A stretch of 23,559 nt of DNA from assembly GCA_938049795.1 (NCBI GenBank), contig CALLCD010000115.1:1-23559 (forward strand), in the 5' to 3' direction. The stretch comes from an uncultured Hyphomonadaceae bacterium (GTDB lineage: Bacteria > Pseudomonadota > Alphaproteobacteria > Caulobacterales > Hyphomonadaceae). The position numbers and the translations under genes are program-made. Of the stretch, positions 14,183 to 21,793 are shown in pieces. A model generated the notes under the pieces. It made no database searches. It saw only the letters and a list, made by a program, of their open reading frames with translations, and was not told the origin of the DNA. Position 1 is the first letter of the stretch, and each line of letters opens with the position of its first letter.

Positions 14183-15571
14183 CTAAGCCGCCACCCCATG
14201 TCCACGTTCGGCACGCTCGGCGACAAGGCCAGCGGCCTGCTCGTCAAGCACTTGCTGATTGCCGCGCGCCATCGAGGAGCCAACAGCGTTCAGCAGGAGC
14301 AGCGGGATCGCCGCAACCAGACCCAGAACGGTCGTCACAAGCGCGGTTGAAATACCGCCCGCCATGATCTTCGGATCGCCGGTGCCGTAGTTTGTAATCG
14401 CGGTAAACACCACAATCATACCGACAACCGTACCGAGGAGGCCAAGCAGAGGCGCGACAGCGGCAAGGACTTTCACGATGTCGTTGAAGCGCTCGATCTT
14501 CGGGCTCTCGCGCAGGATCTGCTCGTCAAGCTTCAGTTCGAGGGTCTCGATATCGTCATTCTTATGGTTCTCATAAGCTTCGAAGATGCGGGCCAGCGGA
14601 TTGCCGGTTCCAGCCTGCTTGCGCTTGGCTGTTGCGCGCATCGAATTGCCCATCAGGAACAGGGTGACGATTTTGAAGAGACCCAGCAGCACACCGATTG
14701 GCAGGATGATCCAGAAGATCAGGAAGCCAACAGGGCCACCTTGCTCCAGACGCTCGCCGAGGGAGACTGTGTTGCCGAAGATGGCGAACAGATCGCCCTT
14801 GGTCGGGTCAACAGGTGCCCGCACAACTTCGCCTTCAGCGGCACCGATCAGACGCTGCATGTTGCCGCGATAGTCGCCGCCGGGCTGGCTTGCAAACGCG
14901 ACAAGCTTGCCATTGTCACCCACTTCGACGAAGCGTGTGCCGTCCGTGGTTGCGGCGGTGAAGACACCAATCCGCATCAGTTCAAGCTCGGCGTTCTCGC
15001 CATCGGCACCACCGTTTGAAACGGGTGCGGTGAAGGTTGTGACCTCGGACTGGGCGATCATTTCTTGCAAAATCGCCTTGGGCAGTGTGTCCAGATCAGC
15101 GCGGGTTGGCAGCGAACTGGCCTGCGCAATGGCAGACAGGCTTTCAACCCGGCCTGTATAGTCGAAATTCGCCAAGGACCCGGAAATCACCGGCATGGTC
15201 TCACCAGCGGCTTGACGGAACTGACCGAGCAATTCGCCAAAGTCGCCAGCCTGTGTCGACAGTTCTTCTTGCAGCTCGCCGATACGGGCGGCATTTGCGT
15301 CAAACTGCGCCGACAATGACCGTCCACGCGCTTCGGCGGCGTTCAGCTCGGCTTGCGCCTCGGCCATGATCGCAGCCTGTTGATCGCGCTCGGACTGGAA
15401 CCGCTGGAGGCGTTGCTGGTTCTCGGCGGACATGGCCTGAGAATCCTGCTGCAGCGTGTTGAGGACATCCCGCAATGTCTGCGCGGAGGCTGTGGTCGGG
15501 ATGGCGAGGCTGCCAATCGACAGGAGCGCGGCGGCTCCAAGTGCTTTCAGTGACAATTTGTTCTTAAACAT
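14183..15571 (-). CDS. TtpC-like long MotA/TolQ/ExbB protein with periplasmic coiled coil
   Basis: A 462-residue protein with three parts. A signal sequence (MFKNKLSLKALGAAALLSIGSLAI, cleavage after ASA) directs the N-terminal part to the periplasm. Residues of about 35-110 form a Glu/Gln/Ala-rich coiled coil (QQRLQRFQSERDQQAAIM, LNAAEARGRSLSAQFDANAA). The C-terminal half has three membrane segments (GFLIFWIILPIGVLLGLFKI, VAPLLGLLGTVVGMIVVF, ALVTTVLGLVAAIPLLLL), an ExbB/TolQ domain. This arrangement is that of TtpC, which Vibrio TonB2 systems need in addition to ExbB2. The ATG at 15571 starts a typical signal peptide; a TTG at 15589 in frame would add six residues. The Shine-Dalgarno is weak at either start. 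It lies 29 nt downstream of the DUF3450 gene. Confidence 0.9.
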   Translation of the reverse strand: MFKNKLSLKALGAAALLSIGSLAIPTTASAQTLRDVLNTLQQDSQAMSAENQQRLQRFQSERDQQAAIMAEAQAELNAAEARGRSLSAQFDANAARIGELQEELSTQAGDFGELLGQFRQAAGETMPVISGSLANFDYTGRVESLSAIAQASSLPTRADLDTLPKAILQEMIAQSEVTTFTAPVSNGGADGENAELELMRIGVFTAATTDGTRFVEVGDNGKLVAFASQPGGDYRGNMQRLIGAAEGEVVRAPVDPTKGDLFAIFGNTVSLGERLEQGGPVGFLIFWIILPIGVLLGLFKIVTLFLMGNSMRATAKRKQAGTGNPLARIFEAYENHKNDDIETLELKLDEQILRESPKIERFNDIVKVLAAVAPLLGLLGTVVGMIVVFTAITNYGTGDPKIMAGGISTALVTTVLGLVAAIPLLLLNAVGSSMARGNQQVLDEQAAGLVAERAERGHGVAA

Positions 15572-15600
15572 CGTTACAACTTTCTTCAATTCTGTTGCGC

Positions 15601-17001
15601 TTACTCAGCGGAAAATTTGGTGATGGGGGCATAAAGGACGGTTTGCTGGGCAACGCCGTCGGCAATTTTCACCGCCTTGATGATGTCTGCTCGCATGGCA
15701 CCGCTTACGGGTTCCCAAGCACGGGTCTCCCGGTTCCAACGCGCCGCTTCCGACCTGTCCAGAGACAGATAGACAAGCGCGGCACGGCCATAACGATACA
15801 TCTTCACCTGAGTTGGACCCGATTCAAGCGGAAGCTCGGCTTCCCAGGTTTCCTGCACCGACCCATAGGACATTTCATCCTGATAGGCCTCGATGATCAG
15901 CCGGTATTGCTCGCTGATCGGCAAATCCGCCCGTGCGAGCGCAGTTCTGAGATCGGTGATGCGTTGCTGGCGATCTGCAATATGGAATGGCAGATCCGCG
16001 TTCACGAACGTTTCCAGATCGTTGATCATCCGCTCCATAACCGCGAGCATGTCATTGGACCGTCCCGGCGCCTCTGCGATTTGTCCTTCAAGCGAGGCAA
16101 TCGTGGCTTCCTGATTCGCGATGATCCGCTCTTGTTGATCTGCAAAGATCCCCAAGTTTTCGGTCACTTGCAGCGCGGTCTGATACTCTGCGGCGACTCC
16201 CTCAAGCTGCGGTGTCGGTGCCGGCGCTGGCGCTGTGACAGAGAGTTTCTGGAACGGTCCGGTCAGAATGTTCGGTTGGACGAGTTCTTTGGCAACGCGG
16301 ATCGCCTGTTTGATGTCCTCGCGGTCATCAGCGCCAAGCTCGACCCAGCCGCCTGTGTCGCGATCCCAACGGGCCGCGTGGCGATTGTCGCGCGAGAGAT
16401 AGACCAGAGACACGCGGCCATAGCGGAACATGTCCACATCGGTCGGCAAGCCATTGACTTCAACCTCTTCAGACCAGGTGTCCACCGTATTACCGGCGTT
16501 CAGTTCGGTCTGGTAGGCCTCAATGATCAGGCGGTACTGTTCGGCCGGAACGACATCGTCCCGTGTCATCACATTGCGAAGCCGCGCGATCCGTGCCTTA
16601 CGCTCGTCGAGCTTGAACGGCAAATCAGCGGACACGAATTGGTCCAGACCGTCGATCATGTCGAGCATCATCGGCACCATAACGGTTGTGATTTCATCCA
16701 CACGCGCCAATTGGTCGGTCAGAGATTCCAGCTCGCGGGCCTGACTTTCGACGCCACGCTGCTGACGAAGGACAAACACCTCCGCTGCATCCTTGCGCTC
16801 GATCAATGATCTGAAGTCACGGGCCAGATCGGACCGTTCGTCATCGAGTTGGTTGATCCGGGCCTGAGCCTGCTCGGCACGCCGGGTGGCTTGCTCGCCA
16901 GCATCAAGCGCAGGACGCAACTGCGCCTCCGCCGTGATACCCGCGCCTACCAGCAATGCCGCCATTAGGGCACTTCGGGCAGGTGTTAGAACATTTTTCA
17001 T
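15601..17001 (-). CDS. tandem-duplicated DUF3450 periplasmic protein
   Basis: First gene of the operon, 466 residues. A signal peptide (MKNVLTPARSALMAALLVGAG, cleavage near AEA) precedes a coiled coil (about residues 35-105) and two copies of the DUF3450 core. Copy 1 is residues 111-253 and copy 2 is residues 321-463. Landmarks recur with a constant offset of 210 residues: ADLPF at 125 and 335, EQYRLIIEAYQ at 154 and 364, RYGR at 193 and 403, AARW at 209 and 419. A Pro/Ala linker (APAPAPTP, near 257-264) and a second coiled coil join them. DUF3450 proteins elsewhere are about 250 residues with one core. They sit in front of ttpC-exbB-exbD-tonB in many Gammaproteobacteria; their role is not settled. 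GAGAGG about 9 nt before the ATG at 17001 supports this start. Confidence 0.92.
   Translation of the reverse strand: MKNVLTPARSALMAALLVGAGITAEAQLRPALDAGEQATRRAEQAQARINQLDDERSDLARDFRSLIERKDAAEVFVLRQQRGVESQARELESLTDQLARVDEITTVMVPMMLDMIDGLDQFVSADLPFKLDERKARIARLRNVMTRDDVVPAEQYRLIIEAYQTELNAGNTVDTWSEEVEVNGLPTDVDMFRYGRVSLVYLSRDNRHAARWDRDTGGWVELGADDREDIKQAIRVAKELVQPNILTGPFQKLSVTAPAPAPTPQLEGVAAEYQTALQVTENLGIFADQQERIIANQEATIASLEGQIAEAPGRSNDMLAVMERMINDLETFVNADLPFHIADRQQRITDLRTALARADLPISEQYRLIIEAYQDEMSYGSVQETWEAELPLESGPTQVKMYRYGRAALVYLSLDRSEAARWNRETRAWEPVSGAMRADIIKAVKIADGVAQQTVLYAPITKFSAE
15613..16671 (-). repeat. internal duplication of DUF3450 core within one gene
   Basis: The two copies occupy 16243-16671 and 15613-16041 and are 630 nt apart at every landmark. 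The best conserved DNA segment codes for EQYRLIIEAYQ, near 16510-16542 and 15880-15912. Divergence elsewhere shows that the duplication is not recent. Confidence 0.88.
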
Positions 17002-17432
17002 AATGTCCGCCTCTCACTAAGTTACGCGCGCAGAGCGCGGGGAAAACTTCTGTCCGGGCCCAAAGACCCGACCTATTTACGAATTATCGCTTGGGTGCGG
17101 CCCACACTTGCCGCGAGTTTGAAGTTTGAAATGCTGGTAATTCTACGCACACATTTCCTTGACCGAGACGTATAGCCGCCTTCTCTTTATTATTCATGGT
17201 GCATCTTCCGCGCACCATTATCGTGCCTTTTGCAAGACATTGCGGGACGCTAGCAATCCCGACAAGCAGTTTCAACTCGATAGATGCAGGTATTTTAGCA
17301 CTTTTTTAACTTGCGTTTTCGAACCAGCTATGCAGGTCGCCTTATCAGCGGTCGCGTGGCGGTCACTTTTATGACAACGCTTACCGGCGCAGATGGGGCG
17401 CACGTAAAGGTTTGATGGATTGATCTAACTGT
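17002..17432. other. 431-nt noncoding region upstream of the TonB operon
   Basis: No convincing gene. On the - strand it must carry the promoter of the DUF3450 operon; a GATAAT at 17079-17084 on that strand is a candidate -10, but no matching -35 is seen. A weak hairpin (CCGGGCCC/GGGTC region near 17053-17070) lies in the probable leader. The + strand frame at 17159-17374 has no recognisable product and no Shine-Dalgarno. Confidence 0.5.
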
Positions 17433-17507
17433 TGGCTGGGGCGCCAGGATTCGAACCTGGGAATGCCGATACCAAAAACCGGTGCCTTACCACTTGGCGA
17501 CGCCCCA
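17433..17507 (-). tRNA. tRNA-Gln (anticodon UUG)
   Basis: A 75-nt cloverleaf read on the - strand. The acceptor stem TGGGGCG (17507-17501) pairs with CGCCCCA (17443-17437), followed by discriminator G and an encoded CCA (17435-17433). The anticodon stem CCGGT/ATCGG holds a seven-base loop with TTG at 17475-17473. The T arm contains the conserved GGTTCGAACC. It decodes CAA and, by wobble, CAG. Confidence 0.95.
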
Positions 17508-17519
17508 ACAGTGAGCGGT

Positions 17520-17548
17520 CAGATAGCGAATAGATTGAACGCTGGCAA
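17520..17548 (-). promoter_or_regulatory. predicted promoter of tRNA-Gln
   Basis: On the - strand TTGCCA (17548-17543), a 17-nt spacer and TATCTG (17525-17520) lie just upstream of the tRNA, placing the start about 6 nt before the mature 5' end. The sequence is close to sigma-70 consensus. Confidence 0.5.
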
Positions 17549-17678
17549 CACCCCAAATGCCCTCAATCGGTTTCCGCTTGCCTTTTCTTCGCGTTTCTTC
17601 GCGTTTTTTGAGGCACGCACGCCCGAAAACCATGATCGGGACATTGCAAACGGCTGGCGAAAGGTCACTTTCCTCTGC

Positions 17679-17717
17679 TACACTAGGTCTTCTGTTACAC
17701 TTGTCTTCTATGACACT
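17679..17717 (+). repeat. short direct repeats upstream of DUF442 gene
   Basis: TACACT at 17679-17684, TACACT at 17696-17701 and GACACT at 17712-17717 recur every 16-17 nt. The first two are each followed, one or two bases later, by GTCTTCT. They end 26 nt before the ATG at 17744 and might bind a regulator. Confidence 0.35.
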
Positions 17718-17743
17718 GGCCCCGAACCGATCTGGAGATCCGC

Positions 17744-18154
17744 ATGACCGATATCAGACGCGTAACCGACACGCTTTCCGTGTCCGCGCAATTGCAGCTG
17801 GAGGATTTGCCTGCGATCAAGGCGGCCGGGTTCAGAACCATCATCTGTAATCGGCCTGACAACGAATCAGAGACAGGCCAGCCGGGCATTGACGAGATGA
17901 AAGAGGCGGCAGAGGCGCTCGGGCTTGGTTTTCTGGCGCTGCCCTTTTCCGGAATGCCCTCACCCGAGATTGCCGCACAGCAAGGCGAGTTGATCAATGC
18001 CGCCGCCCAGCCGGTGCTTGCCTATTGCCGTAGCGGCACGCGCTCGATCACCGCATGGGCATTGTCGCAATCAGGTCAGGGCAAGGCCGAGAGTATTGTC
18101 AAAACCGCCGCCGATGCAGGCTATGATCTGTCCGGACTCCAGACGCATCTTTAA
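17744..18154 (+). CDS. DUF442/TIGR01244 family sulfurtransferase/phosphatase-like protein
   Basis: A 136-residue cytoplasmic protein of the family that forms the N-terminal domain of Blh (beta-lactamase-like hydrolase). The fold is related to dual-specificity phosphatases, but the loop AYCRSGTRS (Cys95 to Arg100) has the six-residue CX4R form of rhodaneses, so sulfur transfer is more likely than phosphatase activity. The segment TIICNRPDNE near residue 33 is also typical. In Agrobacterium and Xylella Blh, this domain works with a persulfide dioxygenase-type metallo-beta-lactamase in hydrogen sulfide detoxification; here it stands alone. GGAG at 17734-17737 lies 6 nt before the ATG. The MBL protein two genes later is of another type (LACTB2), so it is probably not the partner. 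Confidence 0.88.
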   Translation: MTDIRRVTDTLSVSAQLQLEDLPAIKAAGFRTIICNRPDNESETGQPGIDEMKEAAEALGLGFLALPFSGMPSPEIAAQQGELINAAAQPVLAYCRSGTRSITAWALSQSGQGKAESIVKTAADAGYDLSGLQTHL

Positions 18155-18199
18155 CACGCTCTTGTGAAGGAACGGGATGTTTTGGTGGGAGATGATTGC

Positions 18200-18227
18200 T
18201 TGTATCGGTGCGGAGCATCCGTATATG
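18200..18227 (+). promoter_or_regulatory. possible promoter of ATP-grasp-like gene
   Basis: TTGTAT (18200-18205), a 16-nt spacer and TATATG (18222-18227) lie 57 nt upstream of the ATG at 18285. The match to consensus is fair and no other evidence exists. Confidence 0.35.
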
Positions 18228-18284
18228 GTTCATTCGTCAGACATCTAGTGTTGGGCAAAAAGTGACGGGAAAATGGAGTAAATC

Positions 18285-19220
18285 ATGAATGACCGCATCT
18301 GGTTTTCCGACTTCAAATATAAGAATAAGGGCCTTCTGGTTAAGAAGACGGGCGCGCACATTCCGTTTGCGTGGAGCCTGTTTCATGATGTGTTTTCATG
18401 GTTTGCGTTTTATTTCTTCGCCCAGAGCTGGCGGATCGGACGCCGACTGAGCGGCTATAAGCGCCCGACCATCGCGTTTTTCCCCGACAAGCCGAGACCT
18501 TGGTATTTTATCTGGCCGGTCATGCATGTCGCGGGGGCAAAGATTATCTCTGACACATCGGCCGCTGACATTGTGTTCCAGTTTGACGATGCAACGGTGA
18601 CGAACAACACCCCGCCATTGACGCGCGCCGATGCGGTGCTGGTCAATTTCGAGTGTAATGATATTTCGAAAAGCCTGATCGAGACCGTGTTCGCGCAAGC
18701 GGCCGGATATGATCTTGGCGTTGACCCGCGCACTTATACCGGCGCGATGGTGGAGAAATCCGAGCTTAATGGCGCACATGACGGGCGGATCATTGTCGGG
18801 CCGATGGAGCCGATCGAGGGCAAGACCTATCAACGACTGATCGACAATGAGATCGAAGGCGGGCTCGTCGAAGATTTGCGGACCTGTATTGTGGGCGGTG
18901 AGCCGACCATTATCTATCGCAAGCGCCGCCGCCTCGACCGCCGGTTCATGAATGAGAATGACGAAGTGATTCTCGACCGGATCGACAAAGTGTTCAGCCC
19001 CGAAGAGATCGACATTATCCGGCGGTTTGCTGCTGGCATCAAGCTCGACTGGGGCGGCGTTGATGTTCTGCGTGACCGGACCTCGGGCAAAATCCATATC
19101 GTAGACGCCAACAAGACGGATATGGGACCACCCATCGCCCTGCCAATTGGCGGCAAGCTGCGCGCCACACGCCGCATGGCCAAAGGCTTCGCACACGCCT
19201 TCTCACGCAAGAGAGCATAA
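18285..19220 (+). CDS. ATP-grasp-like protein of unknown function
   Basis: A 311-residue protein I cannot assign to a named enzyme. The C-terminal region (about residues 240-290) reads FSPEEIDIIRRFAAGIKLDWG, then GVDVLRDRTSGKIHIVDANKTDMGPP. This is the pattern of ATP-grasp enzymes, in which an acidic residue (here D in LDWG and D in IVDANKT) binds magnesium and an Asn follows. A hydrophobic stretch near the N-terminus (WSLFHDVFSWFAFYFFAQSW, about residues 30-49) might associate with a membrane. Basic residues end the protein (FSRKRA). GGAG at 18275-18278 lies 6 nt before the ATG. A glycan, sugar-acid or peptide ligase-like role would be a guess. The gene is 130 nt after the DUF442 gene and 97 nt before the MBL gene. 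Confidence 0.7.
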   Translation: MNDRIWFSDFKYKNKGLLVKKTGAHIPFAWSLFHDVFSWFAFYFFAQSWRIGRRLSGYKRPTIAFFPDKPRPWYFIWPVMHVAGAKIISDTSAADIVFQFDDATVTNNTPPLTRADAVLVNFECNDISKSLIETVFAQAAGYDLGVDPRTYTGAMVEKSELNGAHDGRIIVGPMEPIEGKTYQRLIDNEIEGGLVEDLRTCIVGGEPTIIYRKRRRLDRRFMNENDEVILDRIDKVFSPEEIDIIRRFAAGIKLDWGGVDVLRDRTSGKIHIVDANKTDMGPPIALPIGGKLRATRRMAKGFAHAFSRKRA

Positions 19221-19317
19221 CCTAAAGGATAGCGCACAGACACGTCCCGTTTATCTTTCGCCACATTGTGAAGATACACCCCACCTGCAACATATAAAAA
19301 GTACGGATCCTCCCGAC

Positions 19318-20232
19318 ATGTCTTCTCCCATCCCTTTTGTTCGCGATATTGATTTTGAATATGGCCGCGTTGATCAGGTGAGCCCGCTGATCCGCCGTGT
19401 GATTGCCAACAATCCCGGCCCGTTCACCTTTATCGGCACCGGCGTCTACATTATCGGACGCGGCGAGGTGGCGGTGCTCGACCCTGGACCGATTGACGAA
19501 GCGCATTTCGAGGCGCTCAAAGCCGCGCTTGAAGGCGAGACCATCACCCATGTCATCGTCACCCACGGCCATTCCGACCATTCCCCCCTCGCCCGCCCCT
19601 TGGCCGAATGGGCAGGGTGCCAGACTTATGCCTATGGCTGCTCTGTCCCGACGGCGAAGGGCGAACTTGGCTCTGAGGACGATCCCGATTTTACCCCCGA
19701 CGTCAAACTGTGCTGCGGCGATGTGCTCTCTGGCCCGGGCTGGACACTTGAAGCGATCCACACGCCCGGCCACACGGCAACCCATATGTGCTTTGCCCTC
19801 AAGGAAGAAAACGCCCTCTTCTCCGGCGATCACATTATGGGCTGGTCGACCACCATCGTCGCTCCGCCTGACGGCGATATGGGCGACTATATGAGGAGCC
19901 TCGACAAGGTTCAGGACATGGACTTCGACATTCTATGGCCCACTCATGGCGCACCGATCAACACCGATGTGCATGGCTTTATTGAAAGCTACAAAGCCCA
20001 CCGGCGCGGACGCGAGGCGGCCATTCTCGCCCATCTGGCACAAGGCGAGATCAGTATCCGCGATATGGTGACCGAGATGTATGCCGATGTGGATGCGCGC
20101 CTGCATCCAGCGGCGGCTTTGTCTGTGCTCGGACAAATGCGAGAGCTGGTCAAACAGGGCCGCGTCCGGGCCTCGGAGACGCCTTGCATGATCGAAAGCT
20201 CGTATCAGCTGGTCAGCGTTGCGGCGGAATAA
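19318..20232 (+). CDS. LACTB2-type metallo-beta-lactamase fold hydrolase
   Basis: A 304-residue MBL-fold protein with two zinc sites. The ligands are visible in order: HGHSDH at 83-88 (His83, His85, Asp87, His88), His152 in HTPGHTATH, Asp171 in LFSGDHIMGW and His210 in WPTHGAP. The C-terminal 70 residues (AAILAHLAQGEISIRDMV onward to LVKQGRV) form the winged-helix-like domain of the LACTB2 group. Human LACTB2 is an endoribonuclease, while the bacterial members have no proven substrate, so the reaction here is open. The ATG at 19318 starts the family N-terminus, but only a weak Shine-Dalgarno (GGATCC) precedes it. The gene ends 12 nt from the convergent YbjQ-like gene, with no clear terminator between them. 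Confidence 0.9.
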   Translation: MSSPIPFVRDIDFEYGRVDQVSPLIRRVIANNPGPFTFIGTGVYIIGRGEVAVLDPGPIDEAHFEALKAALEGETITHVIVTHGHSDHSPLARPLAEWAGCQTYAYGCSVPTAKGELGSEDDPDFTPDVKLCCGDVLSGPGWTLEAIHTPGHTATHMCFALKEENALFSGDHIMGWSTTIVAPPDGDMGDYMRSLDKVQDMDFDILWPTHGAPINTDVHGFIESYKAHRRGREAAILAHLAQGEISIRDMVTEMYADVDARLHPAAALSVLGQMRELVKQGRVRASETPCMIESSYQLVSVAAE

Positions 20233-20244
20233 TCCCGACGCGCC

Positions 20245-20604
20245 CTAACCGGCTTCGGTTACCACTGCATCGCCGGTCATGCTGACATAATAGCTGTCCC
20301 CTTGCGAGGTGGACACGCTGATATTCACAATCGAATTGGCACCAAGCGATTCGGCCTCCGCAATCAGATCCATCATCGCAAGCCTATAGGTCGCCCGCAT
20401 GAAGCGCGCGCCCGCACCCAGCGTGACCGAATTTCGCACCGACCGGCAGGCCCCGAAAACATGGCCCCTATGGGACAGGATCGTCCGGCCCGATAGCGAT
20501 GCCCCATTGGCCAAAAGCGCAGGCTGTATCTCAAGCCGTGTGTCCAGCACATGCTCGATGTCGGCCTCCGAAAGTTCATATTTCTTGGCCAGTCCCTCAA
20601 TCAT
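20245..20604 (-). CDS. YbjQ/UPF0145-like heavy-metal-binding domain protein
   Basis: A small protein of about 119 residues. The C-terminal half has the pattern of the YbjQ (DUF74/UPF0145) family: RATYRLAMMDLIAEAESLG, then ANSIVNISVSTS and YYVSMTGDAVV. The N-terminus (MIEGLAKKYELSEADIEHVL) is specific to this branch. The function of the family is unknown; a metal-binding role has been proposed from structure. The ATG at 20604 overlaps the TGA of the DUF1499 gene by 8 nt (ATGATTGA), which suggests coupled translation. Alternative ATGs at 20616 and 20625 would lengthen it by 4 or 7 residues. No signal peptide is seen. It is the last gene of the - strand group. Confidence 0.75.
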   Translation of the reverse strand: MIEGLAKKYELSEADIEHVLDTRLEIQPALLANGASLSGRTILSHRGHVFGACRSVRNSVTLGAGARFMRATYRLAMMDLIAEAESLGANSIVNISVSTSQGDSYYVSMTGDAVVTEAG

Positions 20605-21667
20605 AACGCTGGCCATCGAGCTCATAGAGAAACGCCGAAATCCGCCGCGCATTCGCGCCAAGATCGGATCTGCCAACGCGGCTGACCGAGCGCATATCAA
20701 CGCGCGTTGTGTTGCCTTCGGCCTCGCGGATACGGATCGCGACATCATCTTTGAAGCCCCACCAGCTTGATGTATGGGTCGCCTCGAGTACACCGGCGTC
20801 CGCATCAGAGGTGACAATCTCCCAGCCTTCCTGACCGGCAATCCGCAGCGCGGCCTCGAACACCCGCGCACGTGGCGCATCAATCAGCAGAGGTTCGAGC
20901 GGCTTATAGGGTTTTGGCGTCTCGCTGTCCTCGCAGACATCTTCATCATGGGAGGCGCATTCAGCCGCTTCCTGAATGTCGGCGATCAACCTGCCGCCAA
21001 ACTGCTCGCTGTCGGCATCGCGAAAGACCGCATCCGCACCATAGCGCACGGGATTAATTTCCGGACCACGCCCACGCGCCGCCATCAGCGCATCACTAAA
21101 CACAACCGCATCCCCCCAATCGGTCTGAATATCATGGATCGGCGGCACCGCAGCAGCGCCCGCCCCAAGACCGACAAGACGCCCCGCCAGCAAGAGCGAG
21201 ACGAGCAACGCCGCCAACCCCAAAATAGCCGGCTTAACTCGGCTTGGCGTGAACACACCGATCAACAGGGATGTCAGCGCAAGCCCCGCCGCCCCGAACA
21301 CAACATATTGTCCCTGACCGACCGTCATCGTGCCAAGTCCGAAACGCCAATGCCACCAGCCCCATTTGGACCCCAGCGCCGCAATCGCAAACCAGCCAAC
21401 CGACAGGAGGGAAACAATTAGCGCGCCCGTTGCAAGGCCCTGCCCCGAAAGTCCGGCCTTTGCAAAGACAAAGGAGCCAACAATCACCAATCCAGCAAGA
21501 CTGGCCAGAAACACCCAAGCCATGTCGCCCATCGTTCCGGGCACATCACCGGGTACAAACCCCTCGCCGACAAATGCAGAAATCGCCCAGATCACCCCAA
21601 GCGCCACAATCGACAGCCCAATCCGTTTGGCCCCGCTCGGTGCGTTCATATCTGCAATATCACTCAT
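20597..21667 (-). CDS. membrane protein with C-terminal DUF1499 domain
   Basis: A 356-residue protein with about five transmembrane segments in its first half (IGLSIVALGVIWAISAFV, MAWVFLASLAGLVIVGSF, ATGALIVSLLSVGWFAIAAL, VVFGAAGLALTSLLIGVF, ILGLAALLVSLLLAGRLV). The C-terminal half is the DUF1499 domain, ending with SRVGRSDLGANARRISAFL. Its biochemical role is unknown. AGAGGA lies 7 nt before the ATG at 21667. An ATG at 21772 in the same frame would add 35 acidic residues, but that stretch uses TTA, CTA, GTA and TCA codons that are rare in the neighbouring genes, so I prefer the inner start. The gene follows the acyl-CoA ligase on the same strand, with 21 or 126 nt between them depending on the start. 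Confidence 0.85.
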   Translation of the reverse strand: MSDIADMNAPSGAKRIGLSIVALGVIWAISAFVGEGFVPGDVPGTMGDMAWVFLASLAGLVIVGSFVFAKAGLSGQGLATGALIVSLLSVGWFAIAALGSKWGWWHWRFGLGTMTVGQGQYVVFGAAGLALTSLLIGVFTPSRVKPAILGLAALLVSLLLAGRLVGLGAGAAAVPPIHDIQTDWGDAVVFSDALMAARGRGPEINPVRYGADAVFRDADSEQFGGRLIADIQEAAECASHDEDVCEDSETPKPYKPLEPLLIDAPRARVFEAALRIAGQEGWEIVTSDADAGVLEATHTSSWWGFKDDVAIRIREAEGNTTRVDMRSVSRVGRSDLGANARRISAFLYELDGQRYD

Positions 21668-21793
21668 GCTATTTTCCTCTAGCTTGGTCTCCGCCATTAC
21701 AGCCTTCTCAGCCGCGCTGTCTAGCGAATCGGATGATAAGTCCGTGAATACATCTTCGGGTTTGTCTGCCATTTTTTGCTCGCGATCGCCCTT

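Noticed and set aside
15595..16809. 404-codon open frame on the + strand opposite the DUF3450 gene
   Set aside because: Its internal repetition only mirrors the DUF3450 duplication and no family pattern is seen; the - strand gene has a signal peptide and operon spacing.
17159..17374. 71-codon + strand frame between the TonB operon and the tRNA
   Set aside because: No Shine-Dalgarno, no family match, and composition unlike the neighbouring genes.
17463..17850. Short + strand frames across the tRNA and its upstream region
   Set aside because: They run through the tRNA gene or out of frame into the DUF442 gene and show no protein signature.
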